From positions 131,212 through 195,211 of the forward strand of contig KQ964440.1 of the NCBI GenBank assembly GCA_001566745.1: a stretch of DNA of 64,000 bases. The letters run 5' to 3'. Positions within the stretch are counted from its first letter, which is position 1. Every line of letters starts with the position of its first letter. The position numbers and the translations under genes are program-made. Source of the stretch: Conidiobolus coronatus NRRL 28638. Lineage: Eukaryota; Entomophthoromycota; Entomophthoromycetes; Entomophthorales; Conidiobolaceae. Positions 31,401-42,885 of the stretch are shown one piece after another. The notes below the pieces were generated by a model. That model was not told the origin of the DNA, did not search any database, and saw only the letters and a program-made list of their open reading frames with translations.

Positions 31401-34400
31401 ACTTATTTACAGATGTTCTAAATGAGCCACTATCAAACATAACAAGTACAAAAGCAGCCATACCGGAATATAAGAGAGAAGTTATTGTAAAAAAACAGAC
31501 TAGAAGAAAAATACAGCATATAAGAGATCACTTAGAATCTGTCGTAAAAAATCAAAATCCTGATGAATACAAAAATCTTGACAAGAGTATTAGAGAAATG
31601 CTATTAGACAAGATAAAATACAAACGCCACTATGGAAAGAATGAGCAAGTTAAGAAACGAGATAGTCTTCTCCAAGAATATCAAGATATGGAAAGAAAGC
31701 CAATTTTGTCTGTTAAAATAGGTGAAGAGATAATAAGGTCCTTAACACAGCAAGTATCTGTGATACCGTCACACTCACACTTGCCAGGTGGTATTCGTGC
31801 AAAAGTTCATGATTGCTTGTTAGATTACTTAGAAAATAATCCTGAGTCAAATAAGGTTTTGGATCTTGCAGAGTGGAATGTTCTCAACAATGAATCTCTA
31901 GTGCATGCAGATATATGCATAAAAGCACAATATGGAGCTAAGAGAGAATTCTATGTTATAAATATAGGGGCCAAAGCAAAAGCTCGATTACTTGAAGAAT
32001 TTTTCCACAAAATATGTAACCTTTTGCCAAATGAAATGATATCAGTACCAGGTGATAGAAAGCTCCTCACTATGCAAGAGCAAATAAATAAATGTATCAT
32101 GTCAAAGAAAAGTACCCACTCAATATATTATACAAATGGAGATTGTACAAAGTGGTCAGCAGCTGAGACTATGGAGTGTTTTTATAGCCTATTGCTTGGA
32201 ATGAAAGATAAAATTCCTGAGGAGGCTTTCAAGTTATGCAAAATTGTAATAAGATCATGGGGTATGAAGAAGATAAATATACCGGTTTCTATACTCACAA
32301 ACACATATAAAGTAAAAGAGGATATCACAGATTACTTAGAAACTTGCACAGATGCACAATTGTCTAGCTCCCAAAACTTCCTCCAGGGAATGTTCAACTA
32401 CATGTCATCCTTTAAGGCTGTGTGTTGTTCAAATTACACATTACATATGTGGAGGAAGATGTATCCAGATTCAGATTTGGAGATGTCGCATTTAGAGCAT
32501 TCTGATGACTATGTCCTGATGATATCAGTTAGGACAGAAGATGAAATGTTAAAGTTTAGGAAGTTCCATAGGATGATGATGAAGCTCCACGGCTTCAATG
32601 ATTCAGAAAAGAAAACGAACACTCAAAAGTTTTTGATGGAATTTATCTCTCTTGCATCGATGAACGGCCACATGACATATCCTCAAATAAAAAAGACAAA
32701 GGAGGTAGGTTTAAATATGGGCTGTACTGGATATAGAGATGATGTAGACACAGCGATGTCAAGAGTTGGGGAGGCTATGAGGATAGGGACCCCGGGAGAT
32801 GCTTGTTATGCAATGCAAAAGATTCATTTAGCTAATGTCTATAGGTCTTATTCCCTATTTGAAGGACAAAGGAACAATGTTTGGACTTACTCAACAATGA
32901 TGGAATTTCCTGTGGAAGCTTTTGGAATGCCTGATACATACCCATTAATACCCATGCTTGCAAAAGGAAACTGCAATAATTATAGGCTGTATCATTTCTC
33001 GGAGAGTATCGTTAAGAAGCTAATTGAGACATTGTTTAGTATGGAAATTGTAAATTCCCAAGAGTCATCTGAACTTGAAGATGCGGATGTAGGGGAAAAT
33101 ATTAGGTTATACCATCCGAGGTACATATTCAATAAGGATAGCAAGACAATTAAGAAAATAAGAGAACGGCTCAATATTGAATATGAGGATGTCAAAAGCT
33201 TCTGGGATGAGCATAAAAGTTATAATTTCATAAAGCCTGTATCTACCCTCCACCTTAGAAATTGGATGAAGTCCATGTATTTTAGGAGCAACTTTACTCT
33301 AGCTTATTCAAGGACATCTAGAGCGCAAATTACACTTAGATTATCTACATACACCAGTAAGGCATGTATAATAAATCCACTAGATCAGGGACAAAATTTC
33401 ATTATCAATGGGACTGGCACAATATTGGATGGAAAGAATAGAACTGAACCATATAATATTTTACAATATGTAAATTGGCTGAAGAATTCTGATTCTGAAA
33501 AGTTTCTAACAAAGTGCAAGAAAATCTTAGAATCTGAAACATCCCTAAGTTACGATGTAATGCTGCTCCGGACATTAATTAACTGTGATTCTACAATTGA
33601 TGCAATATATAATATGTTAAAAACCACAAGAATAGCAGAAGGCGAAACTGAGACAGTTCCTACTGTTGCAATGCTAACACCAAATAAATTACTATGGGTA
33701 AGCACAAACAACAGCCCGTCTACATTGCTTCAATATATATTTAATCCAGAAGATCTGAAAGATGACATGAGACACTTTAAAAGTCATAGATCATTAGAAG
33801 CAGATAAAGAAGCTATAACAAAACATTACAAAGTTAAGCTAAATTCACAATCGCCTTTGTCAACAGTTAAAACTGTTTTCCAGGACATCATCATGTCACA
33901 ACAGCGTAGGAATTTATGCATGGGCTATTACAATGTTGGGAACAACCTGGATGATTTCATTAAGAAACATATTGAATATGGGTCATCAACAGGGAAAACT
34001 TATAAGGTGTACACAAAAGGTATAACAGAAGCTGTGAATCCTCATACAGGACAACCCTTTTTCAAAAAGAATCTTGATTTGACAAGAGAAGAAGTTAGAC
34101 TTGCAATTGATGACTTAACCTTAGCATACGTACTTCTTAAGTTCTGTTATAAAGTGGAAGATTATGAAATAAAGAAGTGCTTGTCAACAATGCAGTTTAA
34201 GAGCATAGAATTTGGCAGGCAATCTAAATTATTATTATATGAGGAATTAATGACATACACACTCCCAAAACTCCAATCTGTTGGATGCACAAACAAGGAA
34301 ATTCAAAGGTTCTGTTATATGAAGGCAGTGCTTGAGAGTGACATGTCAGATATGTATGAATACCTTGAAGGAACTTTCAGCTATATGTATGATTACTCCA

Positions 34401-37400
34401 TCACATTTGGCCCAGAATGTAATAGTATACAAGATCAGGTTAGATTTAGATATCTTAAAACTGATTATATTGGACTGAAGATGGCAGATAACACCATATT
34501 ATTACTTGCTGATTCTTGTGTCAAAATTGGAATAATGAGTGCATATATTATATGTTTGAAGCTATTCAAAAAAATAAAGTTTTCTGATCTTGAGTATTTT
34601 ATAACATCTCCAACATTCAATAATATCAGAAAGTCTGGGGGATTTAGTGAACACAATTATAACATACTGTCAGAACCTTTCCAGAAGTATGTAAAAGTAC
34701 AATCAGTTGTATTTTCTAGCTTACAAAAGATTGAGAATGTATCTGTCGGAGATCCAGATTTAGATATATTCATACAAGAAAAGGGAAACCCAAGTATCTT
34801 TATATGTGACCTCCCAAAATCTACCACAGATTTATACAGGGAACACATTTCAAAGCGAGCAGAGTTAATAAAGGATAAAGGGGAGGTTAGAACTGGTACA
34901 TCAAAGGTTTATAGTCTGCCGTTCTTAGACTGCTCACAATCTAATTTGACAACATTTTATAATGACATAAGTCTTTCTGGCTTGCCAATAAATTGGTGGA
35001 TGAACCAGAGTAGAGCTCTAAATTTCATTCAGAAGGGAGAGGTCACATGCAACCAGGATGATATAAGTCTTATCAGTGAAGACCATCCTATGATTGGAGA
35101 TGAGAATATGTTGTTCAGGATGGATATATTAAGAAAGAAAATAGATAAAATCCCAAACATACATAATCAATTGGAACCTAGAGACATGCTTAAGATTATA
35201 TCTCCATTACAAGGTGGCACTATCGTATCAGATAAAAAAAGTGATCATGATGGAAATATAGAAGAGTGTTTTCCAACTCAGATAAGCACCGATGAAATTC
35301 TGATAGCATTGAAGGGTGTCATTTATTTTGAAAATTTTGTAAATGAGGTTCAGATTCATGGTACTGAAGTCATAGACAAATTTAAGGTCGCAAAGTCTAT
35401 AATTCAAGATATATATCATTTGGGGTATGAGACAGAGTGTATTAAAAAATCAATAAACGGAAAGGATGATAATATTTCAAACATGCTCAGGTCAATATTA
35501 GGTAAAGAAACAGTTACAAAATATGATGTTATAGGGGTAATAATTGGTTTTATGGAAAATGATCCAACAGTGGACAAGAATGACTTGAACTGGATTGATT
35601 CTGCTGAATTAGAAGGAACAGACATTTACGCCTCCATTGATTCTGAAGAGACAATCAGCGTTACAATCCTAGAAAATGGAACACCTAAGTCATCAAACGG
35701 GCGACTTACAATAAAGTTAGCTGATATTTCTGGAAGTTATTTTGGGAAAATGTTAGACATCTTGGATGACATTATCCAGCTGCATGGTGTTAACAACAAC
35801 TCCACCAAATTATCTGATAAAAATATACAGGTGTGCACATGTATTAAAGATGTGTTGTCTATATTAGAAAGCAATGTAGACACTAATAAAACAAATAAAT
35901 CCATCCTGACATTGAAATTGTCACAGTTATTTGGAGAATACAACATGACCATGCCAGCTGAGATGAGCGGTATGTTGTTTAACTTACAAGTGTCTGATCC
36001 ATTGGTTGTAAGAGATGATATATCACACATACAGTCTTTGTATGATTACATGATTGATAACCATATAAACTTTGTCACACTAGATGATCTGTTGAGAAGT
36101 GTGCAGCGGTTGATAACTTCATTAATTGAATCTGGAGTCTGTGAAGAATCAGATAGAAGTGAGTACACAAAAAGAATTTATGAAGGGTATCATCCTATGG
36201 AGATTCCAACACGAGAAAATTTCAAAATCCTCCAAGATGGCCATACCATTTGCGACAGTGCTGGCGTGCTATATGTAAGAGATGCTGATGAAATCTGTAC
36301 TGATATATTAAACAGGATCAGATTACATCTAAAATTGGAGTGCTATGAAAAAAACGAATCATCAGAATCACGCCATAGCATAGAAAGAGGACCATCTCAG
36401 AGCGCCCTTGAATCACATCCCCCTGATTACGATCACATACCACTGTCAGAAAGCAATTTGCTTAAAGAATATGGGATAAACTTTGTAAGTACAAAACAAA
36501 CGATTATCAGAACTTCATCAGAATTTATGAGATATGAGCAGTTAAAAGATAGGTTAAATATAATGAAGATTAACCAAAATTCACTCCAGGACACAATGTA
36601 TGTGAACAGTGATTATAAAGTAGACTGGTGTGAAGATGATGAATTTTTAGATACCATAAGAGATCTTATAAACCATTCATCAATTAGAGATTATAGACTG
36701 TCAAAGACACTCACCGAGGATATACTGGTGGAGAACTTTACACCAAGAGAGAAAGAAGACATAATAAAGGGAAGCCTTGACAGGATCATGATTGTCCGAA
36801 ATAGACTTTCTAAGCTAATTGATAGGGGTGTGCTTACTATGAAGATGGGCATAACAATAATATCTGAAAAGACCTCTGAATCATTTGTTAACTTTGACAT
36901 TGTTGACATGTTAGAACATATTGAACCATATCATCTTTCGGATGTGATAAATGATATAATAAAAGGTATACATAAACACAGAGTTAATGAAAGAGCCTTT
37001 AACACAGAATATGAGGCAACAGATTATATCTCAAGATTTCCCAGTGTGAATATGACAGTTGAAGACCTAATGAAGTTATCAAAATATGAACTTGATTCTC
37101 TCACATTTATGCATTCCATAAGCACCACTGATTTCAAGCTTCTGCCATTAGAAGGCTGTGATGATTACGTAGATGTAGAGTTTAAGGACGAAGATATAAT
37201 TAATGAAAGTGGAAGTGATAGCACTCCACCTATAAAGGATGACAGACAGTTGACATATCACGAGCTTGCAACAATGGAACCAGTCTTACAGAAGAAAATC
37301 TTTGTCTACAATCCAACACTACCCCACAATATATCAACCATACAGAGTAGAGGTAATCCGACCATGTTTGTATTAGAATATAACATACTCAATGACAAAA

Positions 37401-37903
37401 GGTATGGTGTTGTCCCAGCTAAGGTTAAACTATTGTTTTTGCAGAAGATGAAGTTCTTACTAAGTCATGAATCAAAAATAACCCAGAAAGAAAAGATCTT
37501 GTCTATGCTGGTAGGGGAAAAATTGTCTTCCGACCTATTAGAGCTAGAGAGTGTACATATCGAAGATGACATATACATATTACCCTCAAAGAAGAAAATG
37601 GCTTTGTATTACAGGGTTGAAAACGTGGATGATCCCAAACTTATTGAATTGATGCTTAATGATGGCGGCATAGAAGATACACACTCTGTCTATGATTCAT
37701 CAATGTTCAAGTCAATTTATATGCCAATGACGACTGATGAGGTTGATGAATTTTATAAAGAGAACAGAAATATACCATTGCCCAGCTTTATGGCTTTAGA
37801 CCTATCAATGCTTGAGAGTGCTTTCAAAAGAGTTTTCAAAAAAGGTGGAAATATGGTGAATAAATACAAAAAATTGTACGGATTGTCTTATGTTCCTATA
37901 TAA
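28496..37903 (+). CDS. Endogenous bunyavirus-type L protein (endonuclease plus RNA-dependent RNA polymerase), intact ORF
   Basis: L proteins copy and transcribe segmented negative-strand RNA genomes in the cytoplasm. This 3135-codon frame has no stop or frameshift. The N-terminus carries a cap-snatching endonuclease signature: H45, PD at 102-103, an acidic strand ending D148 (VIDVSVT), and K162/K165. Polymerase core motifs are in order: pre-A around 1140-1165, motif A DCTKWS with D1216 and K1219, motif B QG at 1297-1298 followed by SS at 1304-1305, motif C SDD at 1336-1338, motif D KK at 1372-1373, motif E EFISL at 1382-1386. About 1750 residues follow motif E, making L longer than in orthobunyaviruses and tospoviruses and shorter than in nairoviruses. 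ATA and AGA/AGG codons dominate, unlike the housekeeping fragments nearby. Flanking cellular DNA implies integration. Nearest viral family uncertain. Confidence 0.92.
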   Translation: MDQTTPYTTNTFYYLSLIIDKYKDIKKEDDVDLFKCIRDIIHVRHDILHLYVDSLCTDSLMRPRTYIREYNLKQIFNMSPVLPDICSILSIENSENVLKLTPDLILYRETGVNTEWSLLRDAGLGKGRLQTVMAVTDWFRTKDIYVIDVSVTSSLNQRIREKDEKYSELCSLIKRLANSCNFRVFAVSVSLSTLHQELTTLQNDLSMEFAINDAYMAIASLMDSAEGALEHIKQLTNDRQAVEFFMMREYGNNEGMPYNDTISQSSITNREKVSRMYEIHMTHKDDTSSLIDEMPNDGEPLAENRILELLKSSLESTETDGLYELKTNYNIIDSVLLKISNKIKENQTSKIRPSIHTFLPFTNYIIPDKMIFPSGQNPLEDHNLEQQQIIKLLTIFSNLEFGSDLFLSGLSDLTTELLKPFCNDNYRTFNTALFNKNIILSEEFDNAANSAYSDYKQKARMTKHNILPKLTFIKNTSEAVYTQKLRDAMSTYHSIIPCEDETRAFRQKIIKVNMNKLTPSAREILKQNHSGIKSIREYKPFDDSSIPPEMSEFIDDVLDRYSTKENLPKYINDNLQSTKSDKFVKETISTFSPTDNHVLTQLKKTNTEDICSILDEVRTYPAYWQSFYQFLTTEQLCHFTQYTLPTNTFSIFTSGIPNVAFLVQNSYHDSGKDVGKSFLSFGYTDNLSELSPVYGKIYYQRLYFGDRYLYFFCTNWRRLSSTKLTFVKDQFFSTLSTGLCALLRHKSDIDHLQIHSECNLVLRHHYTLKTVVGNCTNQKTAEMLADMRYAIMSSFSEFSRIDKFIEDKFNPPFRTCFDIWIFKRLYNIRDFVKDIATHRSNMRFRQPKFIGNQRTEDSIGGEVMIPSVWDNHTINDLQDILDDLFLYVHTAKEPSSIHYENVKSIKTILKFQSMYNNLNSLRKKGDILSSLETLNSFFNDNNIIGHSSDIVQLSARFTLKSMSSELIDDLFTDVLNEPLSNITSTKAAIPEYKREVIVKKQTRRKIQHIRDHLESVVKNQNPDEYKNLDKSIREMLLDKIKYKRHYGKNEQVKKRDSLLQEYQDMERKPILSVKIGEEIIRSLTQQVSVIPSHSHLPGGIRAKVHDCLLDYLENNPESNKVLDLAEWNVLNNESLVHADICIKAQYGAKREFYVINIGAKAKARLLEEFFHKICNLLPNEMISVPGDRKLLTMQEQINKCIMSKKSTHSIYYTNGDCTKWSAAETMECFYSLLLGMKDKIPEEAFKLCKIVIRSWGMKKINIPVSILTNTYKVKEDITDYLETCTDAQLSSSQNFLQGMFNYMSSFKAVCCSNYTLHMWRKMYPDSDLEMSHLEHSDDYVLMISVRTEDEMLKFRKFHRMMMKLHGFNDSEKKTNTQKFLMEFISLASMNGHMTYPQIKKTKEVGLNMGCTGYRDDVDTAMSRVGEAMRIGTPGDACYAMQKIHLANVYRSYSLFEGQRNNVWTYSTMMEFPVEAFGMPDTYPLIPMLAKGNCNNYRLYHFSESIVKKLIETLFSMEIVNSQESSELEDADVGENIRLYHPRYIFNKDSKTIKKIRERLNIEYEDVKSFWDEHKSYNFIKPVSTLHLRNWMKSMYFRSNFTLAYSRTSRAQITLRLSTYTSKACIINPLDQGQNFIINGTGTILDGKNRTEPYNILQYVNWLKNSDSEKFLTKCKKILESETSLSYDVMLLRTLINCDSTIDAIYNMLKTTRIAEGETETVPTVAMLTPNKLLWVSTNNSPSTLLQYIFNPEDLKDDMRHFKSHRSLEADKEAITKHYKVKLNSQSPLSTVKTVFQDIIMSQQRRNLCMGYYNVGNNLDDFIKKHIEYGSSTGKTYKVYTKGITEAVNPHTGQPFFKKNLDLTREEVRLAIDDLTLAYVLLKFCYKVEDYEIKKCLSTMQFKSIEFGRQSKLLLYEELMTYTLPKLQSVGCTNKEIQRFCYMKAVLESDMSDMYEYLEGTFSYMYDYSITFGPECNSIQDQVRFRYLKTDYIGLKMADNTILLLADSCVKIGIMSAYIICLKLFKKIKFSDLEYFITSPTFNNIRKSGGFSEHNYNILSEPFQKYVKVQSVVFSSLQKIENVSVGDPDLDIFIQEKGNPSIFICDLPKSTTDLYREHISKRAELIKDKGEVRTGTSKVYSLPFLDCSQSNLTTFYNDISLSGLPINWWMNQSRALNFIQKGEVTCNQDDISLISEDHPMIGDENMLFRMDILRKKIDKIPNIHNQLEPRDMLKIISPLQGGTIVSDKKSDHDGNIEECFPTQISTDEILIALKGVIYFENFVNEVQIHGTEVIDKFKVAKSIIQDIYHLGYETECIKKSINGKDDNISNMLRSILGKETVTKYDVIGVIIGFMENDPTVDKNDLNWIDSAELEGTDIYASIDSEETISVTILENGTPKSSNGRLTIKLADISGSYFGKMLDILDDIIQLHGVNNNSTKLSDKNIQVCTCIKDVLSILESNVDTNKTNKSILTLKLSQLFGEYNMTMPAEMSGMLFNLQVSDPLVVRDDISHIQSLYDYMIDNHINFVTLDDLLRSVQRLITSLIESGVCEESDRSEYTKRIYEGYHPMEIPTRENFKILQDGHTICDSAGVLYVRDADEICTDILNRIRLHLKLECYEKNESSESRHSIERGPSQSALESHPPDYDHIPLSESNLLKEYGINFVSTKQTIIRTSSEFMRYEQLKDRLNIMKINQNSLQDTMYVNSDYKVDWCEDDEFLDTIRDLINHSSIRDYRLSKTLTEDILVENFTPREKEDIIKGSLDRIMIVRNRLSKLIDRGVLTMKMGITIISEKTSESFVNFDIVDMLEHIEPYHLSDVINDIIKGIHKHRVNERAFNTEYEATDYISRFPSVNMTVEDLMKLSKYELDSLTFMHSISTTDFKLLPLEGCDDYVDVEFKDEDIINESGSDSTPPIKDDRQLTYHELATMEPVLQKKIFVYNPTLPHNISTIQSRGNPTMFVLEYNILNDKRYGVVPAKVKLLFLQKMKFLLSHESKITQKEKILSMLVGEKLSSDLLELESVHIEDDIYILPSKKKMALYYRVENVDDPKLIELMLNDGGIEDTHSVYDSSMFKSIYMPMTTDEVDEFYKENRNIPLPSFMALDLSMLESAFKRVFKKGGNMVNKYKKLYGLSYVPI

Positions 37904-37940
37904 AGTGCTGATACGCAAGTTCTGATACTTCTGTCTGAGA

Positions 37941-38401
37941 TTATTTTAACATCACAAAAAAATAATTTTTATCTTTAACAACTATAAACCTGTTTTCAAC
38001 CAAGTCTTCTTTTAAAAGATTATTGTCTACTAGAAGATAGATATCACTATTTTTATTGATTTCGCTTACCTTACAAACATAAAATAACCGATCGGGCAAC
38101 TGTAGCATTATTTGATAACTCGCTTCCATGAAGACAAAATCAGATTTATTTAATAGGTAGGTCATTAGGAAAGGATACAAAGCACAACTCCCGATAAAAT
38201 TACAGTTAATAAACTTGTTTAAAATTCAATAACAAGATACATATCATTTGTATTGCTTAGAATCAAATTGAGAGTTTGATTGAGTTCTTTAAAACTTGCT
38301 CTTTTTATTTGTTCCTTATACTCCATATAACTAACACGGCAAGCCTCGGACACACCAATGACACTCAAAGTAAAGAATAATTTTGGGTCAAACAGGGGCA
38401 A
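37941..38401 (-). pseudogene. Two short minus-strand ORFs, possibly one frameshifted gene
   Basis: Frames 38401-38219 (60 codons) and 38180-37941 (79 codons) lie in tandem immediately 3' of the viral gene. The second is open upstream of its ATG to overlap the end of the first, so one frameshift or a small intron could link them into a protein of about 150 residues. Neither half is recognised (FFTLSVIGVSEACRVSYMEY; DIYLLVDNNLLKEDLVENRF). It could be host sequence at the insertion site or a remnant of another viral segment; nothing favours one. Confidence 0.25.
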
Positions 38402-41400
38402 TAGGTCAAAAAAGAAATTACTTGACTTTCTCCGAAGCCTTTGCTATTGGCCCAAGCTGGAAGAAAGAGTCAATCCATTAAATGAGAATTCTACTGGTAT
38501 TTGGTTAGTTTCTTCAAAGGACTTTAATAGCAATGAAAAGAGTATGGGGTTCTTTGTCCAATTCAATGAAAATAACCTTCATTAGTCCAAATTTGCTTCA
38601 ATATAAAAAGATCAGGGCAATTTTATTTCTACGGAGTATTTACTTTAAGAGAGCGCTCATATCTGGTTCCTATTGCCCTGGAATATGTAAATATTTTTGA
38701 AGTAATTTATAAATTAAAATCTCTAGACAACATTGTTTGTAACACAAAATTACCGCTGAGTAGCAATACCGAATTCCAAGCCGACTAAACTTCAAACCAC
38801 TTAGCCTTATCAAACTTGTGACATTGATTTTATATAATACACAACAAAGAAGTCCCGGATAAAGTCAAAGTAATAAGCTGGAAATACGTGCAAAAGCCTT
38901 CTTCAACACTAAATGTCGAAGCAACGAGGACCCAGCAGATTGGAAGAAAGTGAGGAATGCTATTGAGCCAATATACAAAGGGTCCAATCATTTTATCTGT
39001 GTTGATAATGGTTGCACTAAAGATCAGGGAAATTCGCAGTTCCATTATCTTCTTGATCTTAGTGATAAAACACATGAGAAGATGAAAGTCCCTTACTCTG
39101 AACTAAACAATCTGGGTGACGCTGAAATTGGAATCCCACTAAGCGCCCCGCCCGTGGTATTAAGCTAAAGATGCAGAAGACTTGACTGATCTAATAGATA
39201 GATTCAAATTAACAAGACTATTCTCTTTATTCGAGTGTAGTTGTGTAAAACTAGCTATTGCTTATAAAATTGAATAAAAAAAATAATAATAAATATAAAT
39301 TATTGATAATATTGAAATGAAGGTAACAGTAAGTGAGTCTACCAACGGGGTTTTTACCAACGGGGTTGATGTACAACCAAGAAACACTCACTCATCTTTC
39401 AAAGTCTAAACAACTTTGAATTGGAACCTCGGCCTGTGCAGTATACAAGACATTATTCAAATCTTGGTGGTGATACCCTGGAATTTTGTTGTATCTGCTT
39501 ATGAGCATGTACTAGAGTTTGGAATAGCTACTGCTTTTCTTCGGTCATTAAAGAAAAAGTTTGACAGCAGTTTCCAGATTAAGGCCTTGTGTTTAGGGTC
39601 GCATTCTTCATAGCGAAAATAGAAATATTGAATCTTTGCATACACATCCTGAGATAAACTAGTAAGAGGCATTTGGTTGCTGGTGCTCGCTTTTGAATCC
39701 AGTGTCCACACCGAAGCCTTAGAATTTATCGGGCTAAGCTATGTACTGCACTTCCTCTTTTCTACTAATTATAATATCATGATAGCGTAAAAATTAAGCC
39801 CTGAGTCATCATCGATAAACTCATCAAAAGCAAGGATTGAATTAGCAATTTCCACCTTCTAAGGGCCCGTTTAAAGTTGCTTCTTTGACTTAACACCACC
39901 TCAAAGGTGTTTACAACTAAAGTATTTTTAATAATATGCTGCTTAATCTTAGTTGTAGGTGGATCGCTGGACACTCGGCCCTGATATCTCCATTTGTTGG
40001 ATCTATGGGTCTGCTATTTGTTACTGCAAATATAAAGCATATGTTTTTGTATTTCATAGACATTAGCTTAAGAAAGCCTCCGAAGAGTAAAGACCACATA
40101 TTTTCAGCTAGTGCTAAATCTAACCTTATTTTTAAATTTAGTACTTTCTTCAGTCGATGACGCATTAAACAATAGAATGCGTTAAACCGTTGAGTCCCTT
40201 TTGTATATTATTAAAGATCTAAATTTTCTATTATTTCCTTTTTAACCATGTAAGGTAATTTAGTTTTACAGTCAAAAGCATAAGTGTGAGGAAGAATTAT
40301 AATTGTAGATACCTTATCTGGAGAGTAGCTATTTAATACTTCAATTATTTTATTATTGCATACATAATCCAAACTATTTTTCTTCTTTTGTTTAAACCAA
40401 ACCAGCATCTCTCGAGTAGTTTTTCGTTTTCTAATTTGGAGCCAGAGCATGTGTCAAGGATGTAAGCATAGTTCTCATTTTTTGAAAAGAGTTAGACAAT
40501 ATAGCAGTATCATTGCTAATCAGAAACCTGCAATTACGTTTGTACCAGTTTATCGCTTGAGTTGGGAAACAACCAATAAGTATGGACTTGTCAAAACTAT
40601 GAACAAGAGCAACTATACGATTCACAATTACCTCTCGAATGGCAGAATGTAGGAGCAGTATTTATACCATTGTACTCATTGTGATAATAACCCAGCTCAT
40701 AATAGTTTTTACATAGTCTGACTCCTACTTCCATAGAAAAGTAGTCTACAGATAGGAAAGATGTAATTTTCTTTTTGTAAAAACATCTACACCTTCTTTA
40801 TTAACACAAACAGCGCCTTGGGGAAGTTATACCATAATTCAACAGATCGGCAATTTCTCTCAGAAATGCCCAACAATATGCATATCATCTAGTGATTACC
40901 ATTTGATCTTTCTCGTTGATCTGCGATCCCAGAGCTTTAGCAACAACCCATCTTTAAGTCTTCGTATCCTTGTTTGAAAACGGGGCAGAATTTAACATGC
41001 AACAGGGTGGCAACGCGGTAGTATATACAGATCGGGGTACAAGACCTATCTGGTCTTCAGAGACTGGGCTACACTCAACCCCCTCCACTCAGCTGGTCTG
41101 ATTCTTTTCTTACTTTGCTTCGTTCCCGGGGGATCATTGGCTGGAGCTGTGGTTTTAATAGCTATTGCGAATGGGTAGAATTGCTCTATGATGCTCTTGT
41201 GGACATAAAGTTATCAGATGTATTGTCGAAATTATTGAAGATAAGGCTGAGATCAATAGCAAAAGAGCAACTAGGTAGCACATTTCAAGCAGAAAAAGCC
41301 TGACTGTCATACTCCCAATTGTGAATTTACACGAGAATTAGCGACTTCTTTACCTGGGTTAAAAAGAAACTACGCTGCGATAAGCCTTGGTAATACCTAG

Positions 41401-42885
41401 GGAATTATAAATATAACCTGAATTGTTTTTCATTGGGATATCACAGTTAATGGAGACAATGCAGATTTTTCTCCTCAAATTCAGTGGTTCTGGAGAGCTG
41501 TCCGCAGTTTCGATCAAGAAGAGAACAAAGCATCTTCAGTAATTTGCAAGGCTCTGGTGAAGTTTAAAGATTCCACCATATGAGAGCTACGAGCAGCTTA
41601 GGTCTAATATCACAACAAGATGTAAGAATATTAAAATCGTTACACTCTTTTTTATAACAACAAGCCATCTTATTTATTGCATAAGCGATATCTTTAGTTG
41701 CTGCGTTGCAAGAGACTTAGCTAAAGAAACACAAAGGGGCTGTAACCTCAGCTGATCTAGAGAATTTTGCAACTGAAATTAATCAAGTGTTGCTTTATCC
41801 GCATAATCGTACATTATTTTTCTTACTTAATGTTCAACTATTTGCTAGGTTGTTTAGTAGCAGTTTGTTTGAATAACACATTCTCGTCATATGCTAAGTT
41901 AGGTACTAAGATTGCCCTATTCGAGTGGCTTCATTGTTTGCCCCAGCAGCCCACTAAAGACACTTTGGGGATTCTTCAAGGCTGGAATTTATTAACTTTC
42001 GTTAAATAGCCGCCAAAAATAGTTTATATAACTCAATCTTCATCTCTTCCAATAAATCCAAACCCCTAAGGATGGAGGCAACCTTACTTCCTAACTTAGT
42101 TTCATAATCTTAGCTATTCTAGCCAACCTTTCCTTCGAATATCCCAACCAGCCCGGAACCTATTGTTTCCACTTGATTTAGCCTGTCTTTAACAAAGCAT
42201 TCCACTCGAAGGCGGATGTGGTCTGTTGAAACACATTCATCGTAAGTATCGTTAGCTGTTTCACCCACAATAGGGTATTTCTTGTAAATTTCAAGGGGAG
42301 CATCTGAAACTACCGATCAACATGCTTAATATCAGAGTAACATTGTGGTTGGAATATTACTTCCGGTTTAAAACTCCAAGCTGCAACCATGGCTTTAACT
42401 TCTTTGTATATTAAAGGGTTTTTGTAATCGTTCCTATTAGTATTACAAAGCTATCACTTTTTCTTTAATTGCTGCATTATACTCTACTCGATTCATTGGT
42501 CTAGAACTAAGATGTTCATCAACAAGCTTTGCCTTAATTTACGTTGCTTGCTTCAGTAACCTTTTCAGATAAGAACATCTCATTGGCATGTACTACTTTG
42601 AGGAACTTGTTATTGATTTCTAAAGAAATCTCTTTATGGAAGTTGCTTTGCAAAGTTCCTAGTCTTCCATACCATTTCTCACCCAGTTCCAATACTCTAC
42701 ATCATTAAGCATGCCCCTAAATATCCATACATTACCGCCATAGTGCTTTAATCCAAGGTTGCACGCATTTTCTACACTATCTTCTTGTTCAAAACAGATA
42801 TTTCTAATAATATTTTGTTTAATTTCATAATATTATAAATTATATCGATGTAAAAATTTTATATAAGAAAGTTTTGGACGTCGAA
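38402..42885. other. Decayed accessory DNA with only short ORFs
   Basis: No assignable gene in about 4.5 kb. Short frames of 60-80 codons occur on both strands (38950-39168 plus, 39499-39711 minus, 40211-40450 minus, 40449-40652 plus, 41767-42009 plus) without recognised domains. Two direct copies of TACCAACGGGGTTT-like sequence lie at 39340-39370; the motif recurs near 48455. From about 42840 back to 42030 the minus strand alternates between frames with coding-like pieces (NVWIFRGMLNDVEYWNWVRN; KEVKAMVAAWSFKPEVIFQP), suggesting a frameshift-ridden pseudogene downstream of the intact gene at 42886-43887. Confidence 0.3.

Noticed and set aside
28534..36909. Minus-strand frames of 60-126 codons inside the L gene
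   Set aside because: Shadows of the plus-strand coding sequence with no independent features.
28440..37980. Complementary viral genome ends around the L gene
   Set aside because: I compared the bases just before 28496 and after 37903 and saw no convincing complementary panhandle or known bunyavirus terminal sequence; the segment ends are probably missing or lie elsewhere.
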